Shown here: positions 6,855 to 14,658 of the stretch, piece by piece
Position numbering within the stretch: the stretch's first letter is position 1
Layout of the letters: each line of letters opens with the position of its first letter
Assembly (NCBI GenBank): GCA_038199035.1
Contig: JBBPZM010000012.1
Coordinates: 1 to 26,183, forward strand
DNA: 26,183 bases
Source: DATAEY01 sp038199035
GTDB taxonomy: Bacteria > Actinomycetota > Thermoleophilia > Solirubrobacterales > Solirubrobacteraceae
Direction of reading: 5' to 3'
Notes under the pieces: model-generated
The model's database searches: none
Told to the model about the DNA's origin: nothing
What the model saw: the letters and a program-made list of their open reading frames with translations, nothing else
Position numbers and translations under genes: made by a program

Positions 6855-8789
6855 ATGTCGGACGGCCCTCCCGCAGGCAAAGACGCAAGCAGGCACGCCG
6901 CTCGCAGTTCGGGTAGGGCGGCGCTGACCCTGGGTGCCCTCGGGGTCGTGTTCGGCGACATCGGCACGAGCCCGCTGTACGCGCTGCAGACGGTTTTCTC
7001 CGCCGACCACCACGTCGTGCGCCCGACCCAGGCCGGCGTCTACGGCGTCATCTCGCTCGTCTTCTGGGCGGTGACGACCATCGTCTCCATCAAGTACGTG
7101 ACGTTCATCATGCGAGCCGACAACGACGGGGAGGGCGGGATCATGGCCTTGATCGCCCTCCTCCAGACGCGAAGGCTGCGGCGCATGGTGACGAAGTCGG
7201 CGCTCGTCGCGCTGGGCATCTTCGGTGCATCGCTGTTCTACGGCGACGGCATGATCACGCCGGCGATCTCCGTGCTCTCGGCGGTCGAGGGGCTCAAGGT
7301 CGCGGCACCCGGCTTGGATCAATTGGTGCTGCCGATCACGCTCGGCGTGCTCACGGTGCTGTTCGCGATCCAGCGCTACGGGACCGGTGCGGCCGGGCGC
7401 CTGTTCGGGCCCGTGATGGGACTGTGGTTCGGCGTCCTGGCCGTCGCCGGAGCCGGCGAGCTCGTGGGGCACGCGGCGATCCTCAAGGCGCTCTCGCCGA
7501 GCTACGGCATCGCCTTCTTCGTCGACCACGGCACGACCGCGTTCATCGCGCTGGCCTCGGTCGTCCTCGCGGTCACCGGCGCCGAGGCCCTCTACGCGGA
7601 CATGGGCCACTTCGGGCGCCCCCCGATCCGGCGGGCGTGGTTCCTGCTCGTCTTCCCGGCGCTCACGCTCAACTACCTCGGCCAGGGCTCGCTCATCCTC
7701 CGCACCCCAGGAGCGACCGACGGTCCCTTCTTCCTGCTCATCCCGCACTGGGCGCGGATCCCGATGGTGGCGCTCGCCACCGTGGCGACCGTGATCGCCT
7801 CGCAGTCGGTCATCTCGGGAGCCTTCTCGGTCACGCGCCAAGCTGTGCAGCTCGGATTCCTGCCGCGCCTGACCATCCGTCACACCTCCGCCCGCGAGGT
7901 GGGACAGGTCTACGCGCCCGCGATCAACTGGGGGATCTTCGTCGCCGTGGTGGCCCTCGTCGTCGGCTTCGGCTCCTCCGCCCGCCTGGCCTCGGCCTAC
8001 GGCGTCGCGGTCACCGGCACGCTGGTCATCGACACCGTCCTGTTCTTCGTCGTCGTGCGCACGCTCTGGAAGAGGCCGCTGTGGCAGGTCGCCACGGGCG
8101 CCGTCGCCTTCCTCGTCATCGACCTCGCGTTCTTCTCGGCCAACCTGCGCAAGGTCGTCCATGGCGGCTGGTTTCCCCTGTCGATCGCGCTCGGCGTCTT
8201 CACGGTCCTGACCACCTGGCAGCGCGGACGCCGGATCGTCACCGCCAACCGCATCGAGGAGGAAGGGCCACTGCGGCGCTTCGTCGACGAGGTCCGGGCC
8301 ATGGATCCCCCGGTCAACCGAGTCCCGGGCACCGCCGTCTTCTTGAGCTCCAACGTCGAGACGACTCCCCTGGCCATGCGGGCCAACGTCGAGCACAACC
8401 ACGCCCTGCACGAGAGCGTGGTCATCCTCTCGCTCCAGACCATGAACGTCCCCCACGTCGCCGTCGCCGAGCGGCTGGCGATCGACGCCCTCGGGTCCCG
8501 CGACGACGGGATCACGCACGTGACCGCGCGCTTCGGGTTCCAGGACGAGACCGACGTGCCCGAGAGCCTGCGCCTCGCGGCCTCGACGGGTCTCGAGTCC
8601 GCCATCGACGTCGACGGCTGCTCCTACTTCCTCTCGCGGATCGACATCGTGCAGACCGGGGCACCGGGGATGCGCCGCTGGCGCAAGAGGCTCTTCGCGG
8701 CCATCTCGCGCAACTCGGCCGACCCCGTCGAGCACTTCGCGCTGCCCGGCGATCGCACGGTGATCATGGGCTCGCAGATCGCCCTTTAG
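6855..8789 (+). CDS. kup: Kup-family potassium uptake protein
   Basis: A 644-residue H+/K+ symporter of the KUP/HAK/KT family, at the usual length for bacterial Kup. The signature 'ALGVVFGDIGTSPLYALQTV' is in helix one (about residues 30-49). It is followed by 'YVTFIMRADNDGEGGIMALI' and 'LGIFGASLFYGDGMITPAIS', then helices out to about residue 460 and a soluble C-terminal domain with 'GTAVFLSSNVETTPLAM' and 'NHALHESVVILSLQ'. Family members import K+ with protons at the inner membrane and serve at low external K+ or low pH. The ATG at 6855 has only a weak site upstream. The gene is divergent from the stress-protein gene and convergent with the GH15 gene, 27 nt away. No c-di-AMP riboswitch could be recognised in its leader. 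Confidence 0.95.
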   Translation: MSDGPPAGKDASRHAARSSGRAALTLGALGVVFGDIGTSPLYALQTVFSADHHVVRPTQAGVYGVISLVFWAVTTIVSIKYVTFIMRADNDGEGGIMALIALLQTRRLRRMVTKSALVALGIFGASLFYGDGMITPAISVLSAVEGLKVAAPGLDQLVLPITLGVLTVLFAIQRYGTGAAGRLFGPVMGLWFGVLAVAGAGELVGHAAILKALSPSYGIAFFVDHGTTAFIALASVVLAVTGAEALYADMGHFGRPPIRRAWFLLVFPALTLNYLGQGSLILRTPGATDGPFFLLIPHWARIPMVALATVATVIASQSVISGAFSVTRQAVQLGFLPRLTIRHTSAREVGQVYAPAINWGIFVAVVALVVGFGSSARLASAYGVAVTGTLVIDTVLFFVVVRTLWKRPLWQVATGAVAFLVIDLAFFSANLRKVVHGGWFPLSIALGVFTVLTTWQRGRRIVTANRIEEEGPLRRFVDEVRAMDPPVNRVPGTAVFLSSNVETTPLAMRANVEHNHALHESVVILSLQTMNVPHVAVAERLAIDALGSRDDGITHVTARFGFQDETDVPESLRLAASTGLESAIDVDGCSYFLSRIDIVQTGAPGMRRWRKRLFAAISRNSADPVEHFALPGDRTVIMGSQIAL

Positions 8790-8795
8790 GGGGTC

Positions 8796-8826
8796 GCGCC
8801 GGAGGGCGCCATCGGGTCAAGGCGCC
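8796..8826. terminator. Possible short convergent terminator between kup and GH15
   Basis: Two alternative short stems occur in the 27-nt gap: GCGCC/GGCGC at 8796-8800 and 8805-8809, and GGCGCC/GGCGCC at 8805-8810 and 8821-8826. The second covers the GH15 stop codon. There is no T-tract. Weak evidence, based on position and pairing only. Confidence 0.3.
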
Positions 8827-10628
8827 GGCTTCGCGGCCTGCTGCTCACAGGCGTCGGCCTCGTGGATCGCCCAGGCGGCGGTGATCAGCCCGACGTGGGA
8901 GAAGGCCTGGGGGAAGTTGCCGAGCAGGCTGCCGTCGCGCGCGTCGATCTCCTCGGCGAGCAGCCCGACGTCGTTGGCGTGGCCGGCGACGCGCTCGAAG
9001 ACCTCGCGGGCGCGCTCAAGCTCACCGGCCTGCGCGAGGCAATTGGCCAGCCAGAACGAGCAGATGACGAACGTGCCCTCATCGTCGGTCGTCCCTGTCC
9101 AGCGGCGCACAAGGTCGTCGACGCCGAGCTCGCGGTCGATGGCGTGGATCGTGGCGAGCATCCGCTCGTCGCTCGCCGCCACCAGCCCCATGATCGGCAT
9201 CAGCAGGACGCTTGCGTCCAGGTGGTCGGAGCCGAACGCGCCGGTGTAGGCGCCGGCCTGCTCGCAGTACGCGTGCTCGAGGATGGCGGCCTTCACCTCG
9301 TCGCGGGCGATTGCCCACTCGCGCGGGCGCGCTCTCTCCCCGAGGCTCGGCGCCATGTCCACGGCTCTGTCCAGCGCTACCCAGCACATCAGCTTCGAGC
9401 TGGTGTAGTGGCGCTCGGCCTCGCGGCCCTCCCAGATCCCGGCGTCGGTCTCCCGCCACTCGGCGGCCGCGCGGTCGGCGAGGTCGCACAGGAAGGCGGC
9501 GGTCGAGGGCCCGATGTCTCCGAGCTTCTCGCGCAGGAGATGGGCGGCTTCGAGCACCTCGCCCATCACGTCGAGCTGGCGCTGGCGCCAGGCCTGGTTG
9601 CCGATGCGAACCGGCTGGCTGCCGGCGTAGCCGTCGAGGTGGTCGAGCTCGTGCTCGGCGAGATCGCGCTCGCCCTCGACGCCGAACATGATCTGGACGT
9701 GATGCTCGGGATGGCGCCCGACGGCGGCGGCCATCCAGTCGAAGAACCGGGACGCCTCGTCGGGGCAGGCGGCGACCCACAGCGCGCGCAGCGTCAGGCT
9801 GGCGTCGCGCAGCCAGGTGAAGCGGTAGTCCCAGTTGGCCTCTCCTCCGGAGATCTCGGGCAGCGACGTGGTCGGCGCCGCCACGATCGCTCCGCTGGGC
9901 TGGTAGGTGAGGGCCTGGAGGACCAGGGCGCTGCGGTTGACCGCCTCGGCGTAGGCGCCGTCGTAGCGCTCGTGCTGACGGGCCCACGACTGCCAGCCCT
10001 CGACCGTGTCGTCGAGCGCGGCGATCGGGTCCAGCGGCTCGAAGTCGGTGCGGGCGAGCCCGCCGCGGTGGTGGACGCCGAACGCTTCGCGCCGGCCCTC
10101 CTCGAGCGTGACCCGGCCCCGCGCGGTCCCGCCGTCGACATCGAGCTCGACGGCGGTGGCGAGCAGGAGCGTGTCGGGCCCGCCCACCGTGCGCACGCCG
10201 GTGTCCGTCGCGGTCAAGCTGGGCACGACGAGGCCGTACTCGGGCCGGGGCGCGAACTCGATCTCGATCTCCACGCGCCCGGCCAGGGCGTGCGCTACAC
10301 GAACGAGCACGTGCGGGGAGCGCAGGCCGATGTCGTGGCCGCGCGCCCCAGGCTCGAGCGCGAGCGCATCGGTGAGGCGCAGCGTCCCGTTCGTCGTCTC
10401 GAACGTCGTGCGCAGCACCATCGTGTCCTCGACGTACTCGCGTCGCACCTCGAAGGGCTCGACGGGGCGAATCGCGAAGTGCCCGGCGTCGCAATCGAGC
10501 AGGCGGGCGAAGACGCTGCGCGAGTCGAAGCGCTCCGGGCACCACCATTCGACGGCGCCGTCCCCGGACACCAGCGCCGCCGAGTGACAGTCGCCGAGCA
10601 GCGCGTAGTCGGAGATCGGGCGGCTCAC
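8817..10628 (-). CDS. Glycoside hydrolase family 15 (glucoamylase/trehalase-like)
   Basis: A 603-residue cytoplasmic enzyme with no signal peptide. The N-terminal beta-sandwich begins 'ISDYALLGDCHSAALVS' (residues 5-21). The (alpha/alpha)6 barrel follows, with 'NWDYRFTWLRDASLTLRA' (265-282), 'DAGIWEGREAERHYTSSKLM' (395-414), where E400 fits the general acid, and 'GLLAEEIDARDGSLLGNFPQ' (555-574), where E559 or E560 fits the general base. The family hydrolyses alpha-glucosidic bonds from non-reducing ends. Actinobacterial members of this length include trehalases and glucoamylases, so the substrate is not settled. The GTG start at 10628 matches the usual N-terminus. It stands alone, convergent with kup and downstream of a sigma-factor remnant on the same strand. 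Confidence 0.9.
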   Translation of the reverse strand: MSRPISDYALLGDCHSAALVSGDGAVEWWCPERFDSRSVFARLLDCDAGHFAIRPVEPFEVRREYVEDTMVLRTTFETTNGTLRLTDALALEPGARGHDIGLRSPHVLVRVAHALAGRVEIEIEFAPRPEYGLVVPSLTATDTGVRTVGGPDTLLLATAVELDVDGGTARGRVTLEEGRREAFGVHHRGGLARTDFEPLDPIAALDDTVEGWQSWARQHERYDGAYAEAVNRSALVLQALTYQPSGAIVAAPTTSLPEISGGEANWDYRFTWLRDASLTLRALWVAACPDEASRFFDWMAAAVGRHPEHHVQIMFGVEGERDLAEHELDHLDGYAGSQPVRIGNQAWRQRQLDVMGEVLEAAHLLREKLGDIGPSTAAFLCDLADRAAAEWRETDAGIWEGREAERHYTSSKLMCWVALDRAVDMAPSLGERARPREWAIARDEVKAAILEHAYCEQAGAYTGAFGSDHLDASVLLMPIMGLVAASDERMLATIHAIDRELGVDDLVRRWTGTTDDEGTFVICSFWLANCLAQAGELERAREVFERVAGHANDVGLLAEEIDARDGSLLGNFPQAFSHVGLITAAWAIHEADACEQQAAKPAP

Positions 10629-10677
10629 AGGCGCTCACCGGCTTTAGGGCCGGCGGCGCCTTCGCCTGGCTCAGTGG

Positions 10678-10905
10678 TCACGCCGGAGCGCTGACGTCGA
10701 AGTAGCCCTCGAGGGTACCGCGAACCTTCGCGCGGGCGCGATGCAGAAGCACGCGCTGGTTTCCGTCGGGGAGCCCGAGCGAGTCGCAGACCTCCCGGGA
10801 CGCTCCAGCCTGCAGGTCCACGGGCGCAGGCTCGCGCGACCCTCAAAGCGATCGATGCCCTCGACGTCGGAGGACTGCTCGAAGCGGGTAAGTCGGCATG
10901 CTCGG
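10678..10905 (-). pseudogene. Remnant of an ECF sigma-factor gene
   Basis: Two fragments of one sigma-70/ECF protein lie here in different frames. 'VEGIDRFEGRASLRPW' (down to about 10818) matches the region 2 end of ECF sigma factors, where R-F-E-G-R-A-S-L-R-x-W is typical. 'SREVCDSLGLPDGNQRVLLH' followed by R-A-R-A-K-V-R-G-T-L-E (10678 to about 10812) matches region 4 and the usual C-terminus, ending at a TGA at 10678-10680. The segment between regions 2.4 and 4 is absent and the frame shifts at the junction (about 10812-10818). In the region 4 frame a stop codon lies just upstream. The 5' part of the gene is also missing. It cannot encode a working sigma factor. Confidence 0.75.
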
Positions 10906-11003
10906 TTTCCTCTCGTGGGCCGATCGGTCGACCGAGGCTGCGAGCCCGCCGGCCGGATCCAACGACCTTTCTATCCAACCAACAAGGCTCCGTGACGGAA
11001 GTG

Positions 11004-11027
11004 AATAGGCGCTTACAAGCGCCTATT
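11004..11027. promoter_or_regulatory. Perfect 24-bp palindrome upstream of the HAD-ppa operon
   Basis: AATAGGCGCTT (11004-11014) and AAGCGCCTATT (11017-11027) are perfect inverted repeats around AC. It is noticeably more AT-rich than its surroundings. It lies about 87 nt upstream of the HAD gene and downstream of the sigma remnant's promoter side. It could be a dimeric repressor's operator or an RNA hairpin. Nothing in the sequence decides between the two. Confidence 0.6.
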
Positions 11028-11113
11028 GGCGACTTGCGCCGCGCCGAGGGGCGGGGCCAAGATGGAGCCATGCCGGAGGCAGGGGCAGCGGGGCGCGGGT
11101 GGGCGGGCGCGCC

Positions 11114-11794
11114 GTGACGCAGGCCGGCGACGTCATCGCGATCCTGTTCGACATCGACGGCACGCTGATCATCACCGGCGGCGCGGGCGCCACCTCGTGG
11201 CGGCTGGCCTTCGAGGAGCTCTACGGCATCCCCGCCGACATCGGCAAGTTCACCGACACCGGCATGACCGACCCCGACGTCGGCCGCAGGACGTTCGAGG
11301 CGGTGCTCCATCGACCGCCCGGGCGCAGCGAGTTCACGCGGCTGCTCGAGCGCCGGATGCACTACCTGCACCGGACGGTGCTCGAGTCGAAGGGCTACCG
11401 GGTGCTCCCCGGGGTCGAGCGGCTCCTTCCCAAGCTGATCGACGACGGCTACCTGCTCGGGCTGGTCACGGGGAACGTCGAGGGGGCGGCCCACATCAAG
11501 CTGCACCGGGCCGGACTGAACCGCTTCTTCTCCTTCGGCGGCTACGGGTCGGACTCCACCGACCGCGCCGAGCTGACCAGGACCGCGCTGGCGCGCGCCC
11601 GTCTGGTCTACGGCGAGCCGCTCGAGCCCGAGCAGGCGATCGTCGTCGGCGACACCCCGCACGACGTCGCGGCCGCGCACGCCGCGGGACTCAGGTGCGT
11701 GGGCGTCGGCAGCCACCACTTCAGCGTCGAGCAGCTGCGCGAAGCCGGCGCCGACCACGCCATCCCCACGCTCGAGGACGGGCTTGCGCTGTGA
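11114..11794 (+). CDS. HAD-superfamily phosphatase (phosphoglycolate phosphatase-like)
   Basis: A soluble hydrolase of 226 residues from the GTG at 11114; a GTG at 11099 would add five residues and neither has a clear Shine-Dalgarno sequence. Motif I is 'LFDIDGTLI' (nucleophile D13, acid/base D15). Motif II is 'LGLVTGN', motif III the Lys in 'HIKLHRAGL', and motif IV 'AIVVGDTPHDV'. A helical cap lies between motifs I and II, as in type C1 members. The family removes phosphate from small organic phosphates; the substrate cannot be read from the sequence. It is followed 15 nt later by inorganic pyrophosphatase and then a dehalogenase, so the three form a likely operon. Confidence 0.85.
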   Translation: MTQAGDVIAILFDIDGTLIITGGAGATSWRLAFEELYGIPADIGKFTDTGMTDPDVGRRTFEAVLHRPPGRSEFTRLLERRMHYLHRTVLESKGYRVLPGVERLLPKLIDDGYLLGLVTGNVEGAAHIKLHRAGLNRFFSFGGYGSDSTDRAELTRTALARARLVYGEPLEPEQAIVVGDTPHDVAAAHAAGLRCVGVGSHHFSVEQLREAGADHAIPTLEDGLAL

Positions 11795-11809
11795 CTAGGA
11801 TGGCTCTCG

Positions 11810-12316
11810 ATGGACGACGACGCCCTGCGCTGCCTGGTCGAGATCCCCAAGGGCAGCCGCAACAAGTACGAATGGGACGAGGACATCCAGGCGATCCGCT
11901 TCGACCGCTTCCTCTTCTCCTCGGTCGTCTATCCGCTCGACTACGGGATGATCCCCGAGACGGTGGCCGAGGACGGCGACCCGCTCGACGCCATGGTCGC
12001 GGTCTCCGAGCCCACGTTCCCCGGCTGCGTGATCCCGGTCAAGCCGATCGCCCTGTTCAAGATGCGCGACGACAAGGGGATCGACGACAAGATCATCTGC
12101 GTGCCGCTCCAGGACCCGAACTGGAACCACATGGAGCGCCTGGAGGACCTTCCGTCCCAGCTGTGCGACGAGATCTCCCACTTCTTCGCGGTCTACAAGA
12201 CGCTCGAGGACAAGGCCGTCGAGGTCGACGGGTGGTACTCGCGCGAGGACGCGCTCGAGGTCATCGACGCCTCGCGCGACCGCTGGCGCGAGCGCGAGGG
12301 GCAGTCGACCCGGTAG
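11810..12316 (+). CDS. ppa: Family I inorganic pyrophosphatase
   Basis: A 168-residue soluble enzyme that hydrolyses diphosphate to two phosphates and so pulls biosynthetic reactions forward. The family signature 'EDGDPLDAMV' gives the metal-binding Asp residues at D55, D57 and D60, with the same spacing as in known family I enzymes. 'IPKGSRNKYEWD' (12-23) carries the conserved Lys and Arg, and 'YPLDYGMIPET' the conserved Tyr and Gly. Length and hexamer-type core are typical of bacterial Ppa. It lies 15 nt after the HAD gene and 13 nt before the dehalogenase gene. Confidence 0.95.
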   Translation: MDDDALRCLVEIPKGSRNKYEWDEDIQAIRFDRFLFSSVVYPLDYGMIPETVAEDGDPLDAMVAVSEPTFPGCVIPVKPIALFKMRDDKGIDDKIICVPLQDPNWNHMERLEDLPSQLCDEISHFFAVYKTLEDKAVEVDGWYSREDALEVIDASRDRWREREGQSTR

Positions 12317-12329
12317 GGTCGAGCCGCTC

Positions 12330-13208
12330 GTGACCGACGCCTACCGCACGCCCGACGAGCGTTTCGCCGCGCTCCCCGACTTCCCGTGGGAGGCGCGCTA
12401 CCGCGAGGTCGACGGCCTGCGGCTGGCCCACCTCGACGAGGGCTCGGGCGAGCCGGTCGTGCTCTTCCACGGCGAGCCGACGTGGTCGTTTCTGTGGCGC
12501 AAGGTGATGGGCCCGCTGCTGGAGGCCGGCCATCGCTGCGTCGCGCCGGACCTGCCCGGCTTCGGGCGCTCCGACAAGCCGACCGACCTGGCCTGGTACA
12601 CCTACGACCGCCACGTCGAGCTGATGGCCGGGCTGCTGGAGGAGCTCGACCTGCGCGAGGCCACCGCCGTGGTGCACGACTGGGGCGGGCCGATCGGGCT
12701 GCGCCTCGCGGCCGAGCACCCCGACCGCATCGCGCGCATCGTCGTGCTCGACACCGGGCTGTTCACCGGCCGCCAGCGGATGAGCGACGCGTGGTTCGCG
12801 TTTCGCGACTTCGTGGACAAGACCGAGGACCTCCCGGTGGGCATGCTCGTGCGCCGGGCGTGCCACGCCGACCCCGGGGACGAGGTGGCGGCGGCCTACG
12901 ACGCTCCCTTCCCCGAGCCGGCGGCCAAGGCCGGTGCGCGCGCCTTTCCGCTGATGATCCCGCTCTCCCCCGAGGACCCGGGCGCGGAGGCGGGACAGCG
13001 GACGCTGGAGACGCTGACCGGCGATGAGCGACCGATGCTCTTCCTGTGGGCCGACTCCGACCCGGTGCTCTCGCCCGAGACCGGCCGCGCCCTGACCCAG
13101 CGACTGGGTCGGGACGACCCCGAGCCGATCCCCGACGCCTCCCACTTCCTCCAGGAGGACCAGGGGGATCTGATCGGGCGGCGGATCGCCGACTGGCTCG
13201 CCGGCTAG
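12330..13208 (+). CDS. Haloalkane dehalogenase (HLD-I-like alpha/beta hydrolase)
   Basis: A 292-residue alpha/beta hydrolase from a GTG at 12330. The nucleophile elbow is V-V-H-D-W-G-G (D117), so the nucleophile is Asp, not Ser, as in haloalkane dehalogenases. 'HGEPTWSFLWRK' (47-58) is the oxyanion block with the E-P-T-W form seen in DhlA-like enzymes. D244 ('ADSDPV') and H272 ('ASHFLQED') complete the triad. W118 beside the nucleophile and W155 in the cap ('SDAWFAFRD') are good candidates for the two halide-binding Trp. The reaction is hydrolysis of a carbon-halogen bond to an alcohol and halide. Physiological substrate is unknown. Probably cotranscribed with ppa and the HAD gene. Confidence 0.88.
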   Translation: MTDAYRTPDERFAALPDFPWEARYREVDGLRLAHLDEGSGEPVVLFHGEPTWSFLWRKVMGPLLEAGHRCVAPDLPGFGRSDKPTDLAWYTYDRHVELMAGLLEELDLREATAVVHDWGGPIGLRLAAEHPDRIARIVVLDTGLFTGRQRMSDAWFAFRDFVDKTEDLPVGMLVRRACHADPGDEVAAAYDAPFPEPAAKAGARAFPLMIPLSPEDPGAEAGQRTLETLTGDERPMLFLWADSDPVLSPETGRALTQRLGRDDPEPIPDASHFLQEDQGDLIGRRIADWLAG

Positions 13209-13234
13209 TGGTCCCGATCGCAAGTACGGTCGGG

Positions 13235-13352
13235 CTCTGACGCCTGACTGGGCGGGGCTGGCAAGTCCGGCAGGTGGTGGTGACGGAGCGCGAGCGAAGC
13301 GAGGCGGACGATCCTGTCGGACGCAGCCAGGCACGTCCAGGCGCCGTCAGAG
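13235..13352. repeat. Nested long inverted repeat in a convergent intergenic region
   Basis: CTCTGACG (13235-13242) pairs with CGTCAGAG (13345-13352). Inside it CCTG (13243-13246) can pair with CAGG (13338-13341), and TCCGGCAGG (13266-13274) with CCTGTCGGA (13313-13321, one mismatch). The whole could fold into a roughly 118-nt imperfect hairpin. It sits between the convergent dehalogenase and PLP-enzyme genes. It may be a bidirectional terminator, a small mobile-type repeat or a small RNA. Confidence 0.45.
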
Positions 13353-13377
13353 ACGAACGTAATTGCGGGAGGGAGCA

Positions 13378-14658
13378 TTAGGCCACGGCCTCGCCCTCGC
13401 CCTCCGGCGGGGAGCGGTCCGGCGCGCCGTCGACCAGGCGCAGGTCGCCCCCCGCCGGGACCGCCTCCGCCGGCGGCCGTCGCCGGCGCGGCCGGGCGGT
13501 GGCGGCCAGCGCGTGCTCGAGGTCCTCGCGCAGGTCGTCGAGGTCCTCGATTCCCACCGATAGGCGCAGCGTGCCCGCGACGATGCCGACGTCGCCGCGC
13601 TGAGCCGCGGACAGGGCGCCGTGCGAGCTGTGGCAGGGAGCGCTGACCAGGCTCTCGACCCCGCCCAGCGTGGGTGCCGAGCGGATCAGCCGCAGGGCGC
13701 CGATCAGGGCGGCGGCCCGGGCGTCTCCCCCGCCGACGCGCAGCGTGACGATGCCCGATCCGCCCGCCAGCAGGCCTCTGGCCACCCGGTGGTCGGGATG
13801 GCTGGGCAGCAGCGGATAGCGCACGGCCTCGACCTCCGGATGGCCCTCGAGCCAGCCGGCGAGCGAGAGCGCGCTGGCGTTGTGGCAGGCCATCCGCAGC
13901 GGCAAGGTCCGCAGGCCGCGCTCCAGCAGGAAGGCGGCGTGGGGATCCAGGCATGCCCCCAGCAGCTCCGCGCGGCGCCGGATCGCGGCCACGGGCGCCG
14001 CGGTGCCGGCGACCGCGCCGGCGACCAGGTCGGAGTGGCCGTTGAGGTACTTGGTGGCGGAGTGGACGACGACGTCGAAGCCGTGCTCCAGCGGGCGGAC
14101 GTTGACCGGCGAGGTGAAGGTCGAGTCGACTACCGCCGCCATCCCGGCGTCGCGCGCGAGGCGACCCAGCCAGTCCAGCCCCGCGACCCGCAGCATGGGG
14201 TTGGACAGCGTCTCGACGTAGAGCACGTCCGCGCCCCCGCGCAGCTCGCGCTCCCAGCCCTCCCCGTCGTCGACGTCGACGAGCGCGGTGCGAAAGCCCA
14301 GCCGCGGCAGCTCGTCGACGATCAGGGCGTGGGCGTCGCCGTAGAGCTCGCGCGCGGCCACCAGGCGCCCGCCGGGTGGAAGCAGGGCTAGCAGGGTGGC
14401 GGCGATGGCTCCCATGCCCGAGGAGAAGAGGACCGCGTCGGCGGCGCCCTCGAGGCCCGCGACGCGGTCCGCGACCGACTCGACCGTGGGGTTGCGAAGC
14501 CGGGTGTAGGCCCAGCCGTCGCTGGCGCCGGCAGGATCGAGATCGAAGGCCGAGGACTGGTGTATGGGCGTGCTCAGGCCACTGACCTGGGAGGGCGGCT
14601 GGCGTCGCCCGTGAACGGCGAGCGTCGCGCGACGCAGCGGGCGGTCGGGGCTAGCCAC
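13378..14658 (-). CDS. Cystathionine gamma-synthase-family PLP enzyme
   Basis: A 426-residue fold-type I PLP enzyme of the Cys/Met metabolism family. K203 in 'SATKYLNGHSD' is the PLP Schiff-base lysine. Y51 and R53 in 'YTRLRNPT', the 'SSGMGAIAATL' phosphate loop (79-89), the stacking Tyr in 'ELYGD' and D178 in 'VVDSTF' are all as expected. Members make cystathionine from O-acyl-homoserine or cleave C-S bonds, and these activities cannot be told apart by sequence alone. The last 50 residues are a Pro/Arg-rich tail not usual in the family. The GTG start at 14658 overlaps the stop of the propeller gene by 8 bp, so translation is coupled. Its place behind an epimerase and a lipoprotein is unusual for amino-acid metabolism. 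Confidence 0.85.
   Translation of the reverse strand: MASPDRPLRRATLAVHGRRQPPSQVSGLSTPIHQSSAFDLDPAGASDGWAYTRLRNPTVESVADRVAGLEGAADAVLFSSGMGAIAATLLALLPPGGRLVAARELYGDAHALIVDELPRLGFRTALVDVDDGEGWERELRGGADVLYVETLSNPMLRVAGLDWLGRLARDAGMAAVVDSTFTSPVNVRPLEHGFDVVVHSATKYLNGHSDLVAGAVAGTAAPVAAIRRRAELLGACLDPHAAFLLERGLRTLPLRMACHNASALSLAGWLEGHPEVEAVRYPLLPSHPDHRVARGLLAGGSGIVTLRVGGGDARAAALIGALRLIRSAPTLGGVESLVSAPCHSSHGALSAAQRGDVGIVAGTLRLSVGIEDLDDLREDLEHALAATARPRRRRPPAEAVPAGGDLRLVDGAPDRSPPEGEGEAVA

Noticed and set aside
6153..8735. 860-codon minus-strand open frame opposite kup
   Set aside because: Only the last 161 codons are the stress protein; the upstream part is antisense to Kup and compositionally a shadow.
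8862..10694. 610-codon plus-strand open frame opposite GH15
   Set aside because: Antisense to a protein with all GH15 motifs; no recognisable domain.
11099..11113. Upstream GTG for the HAD gene
   Set aside because: Would add five residues with no better ribosome site; the later GTG gives a normal N-terminus. Not decisive.
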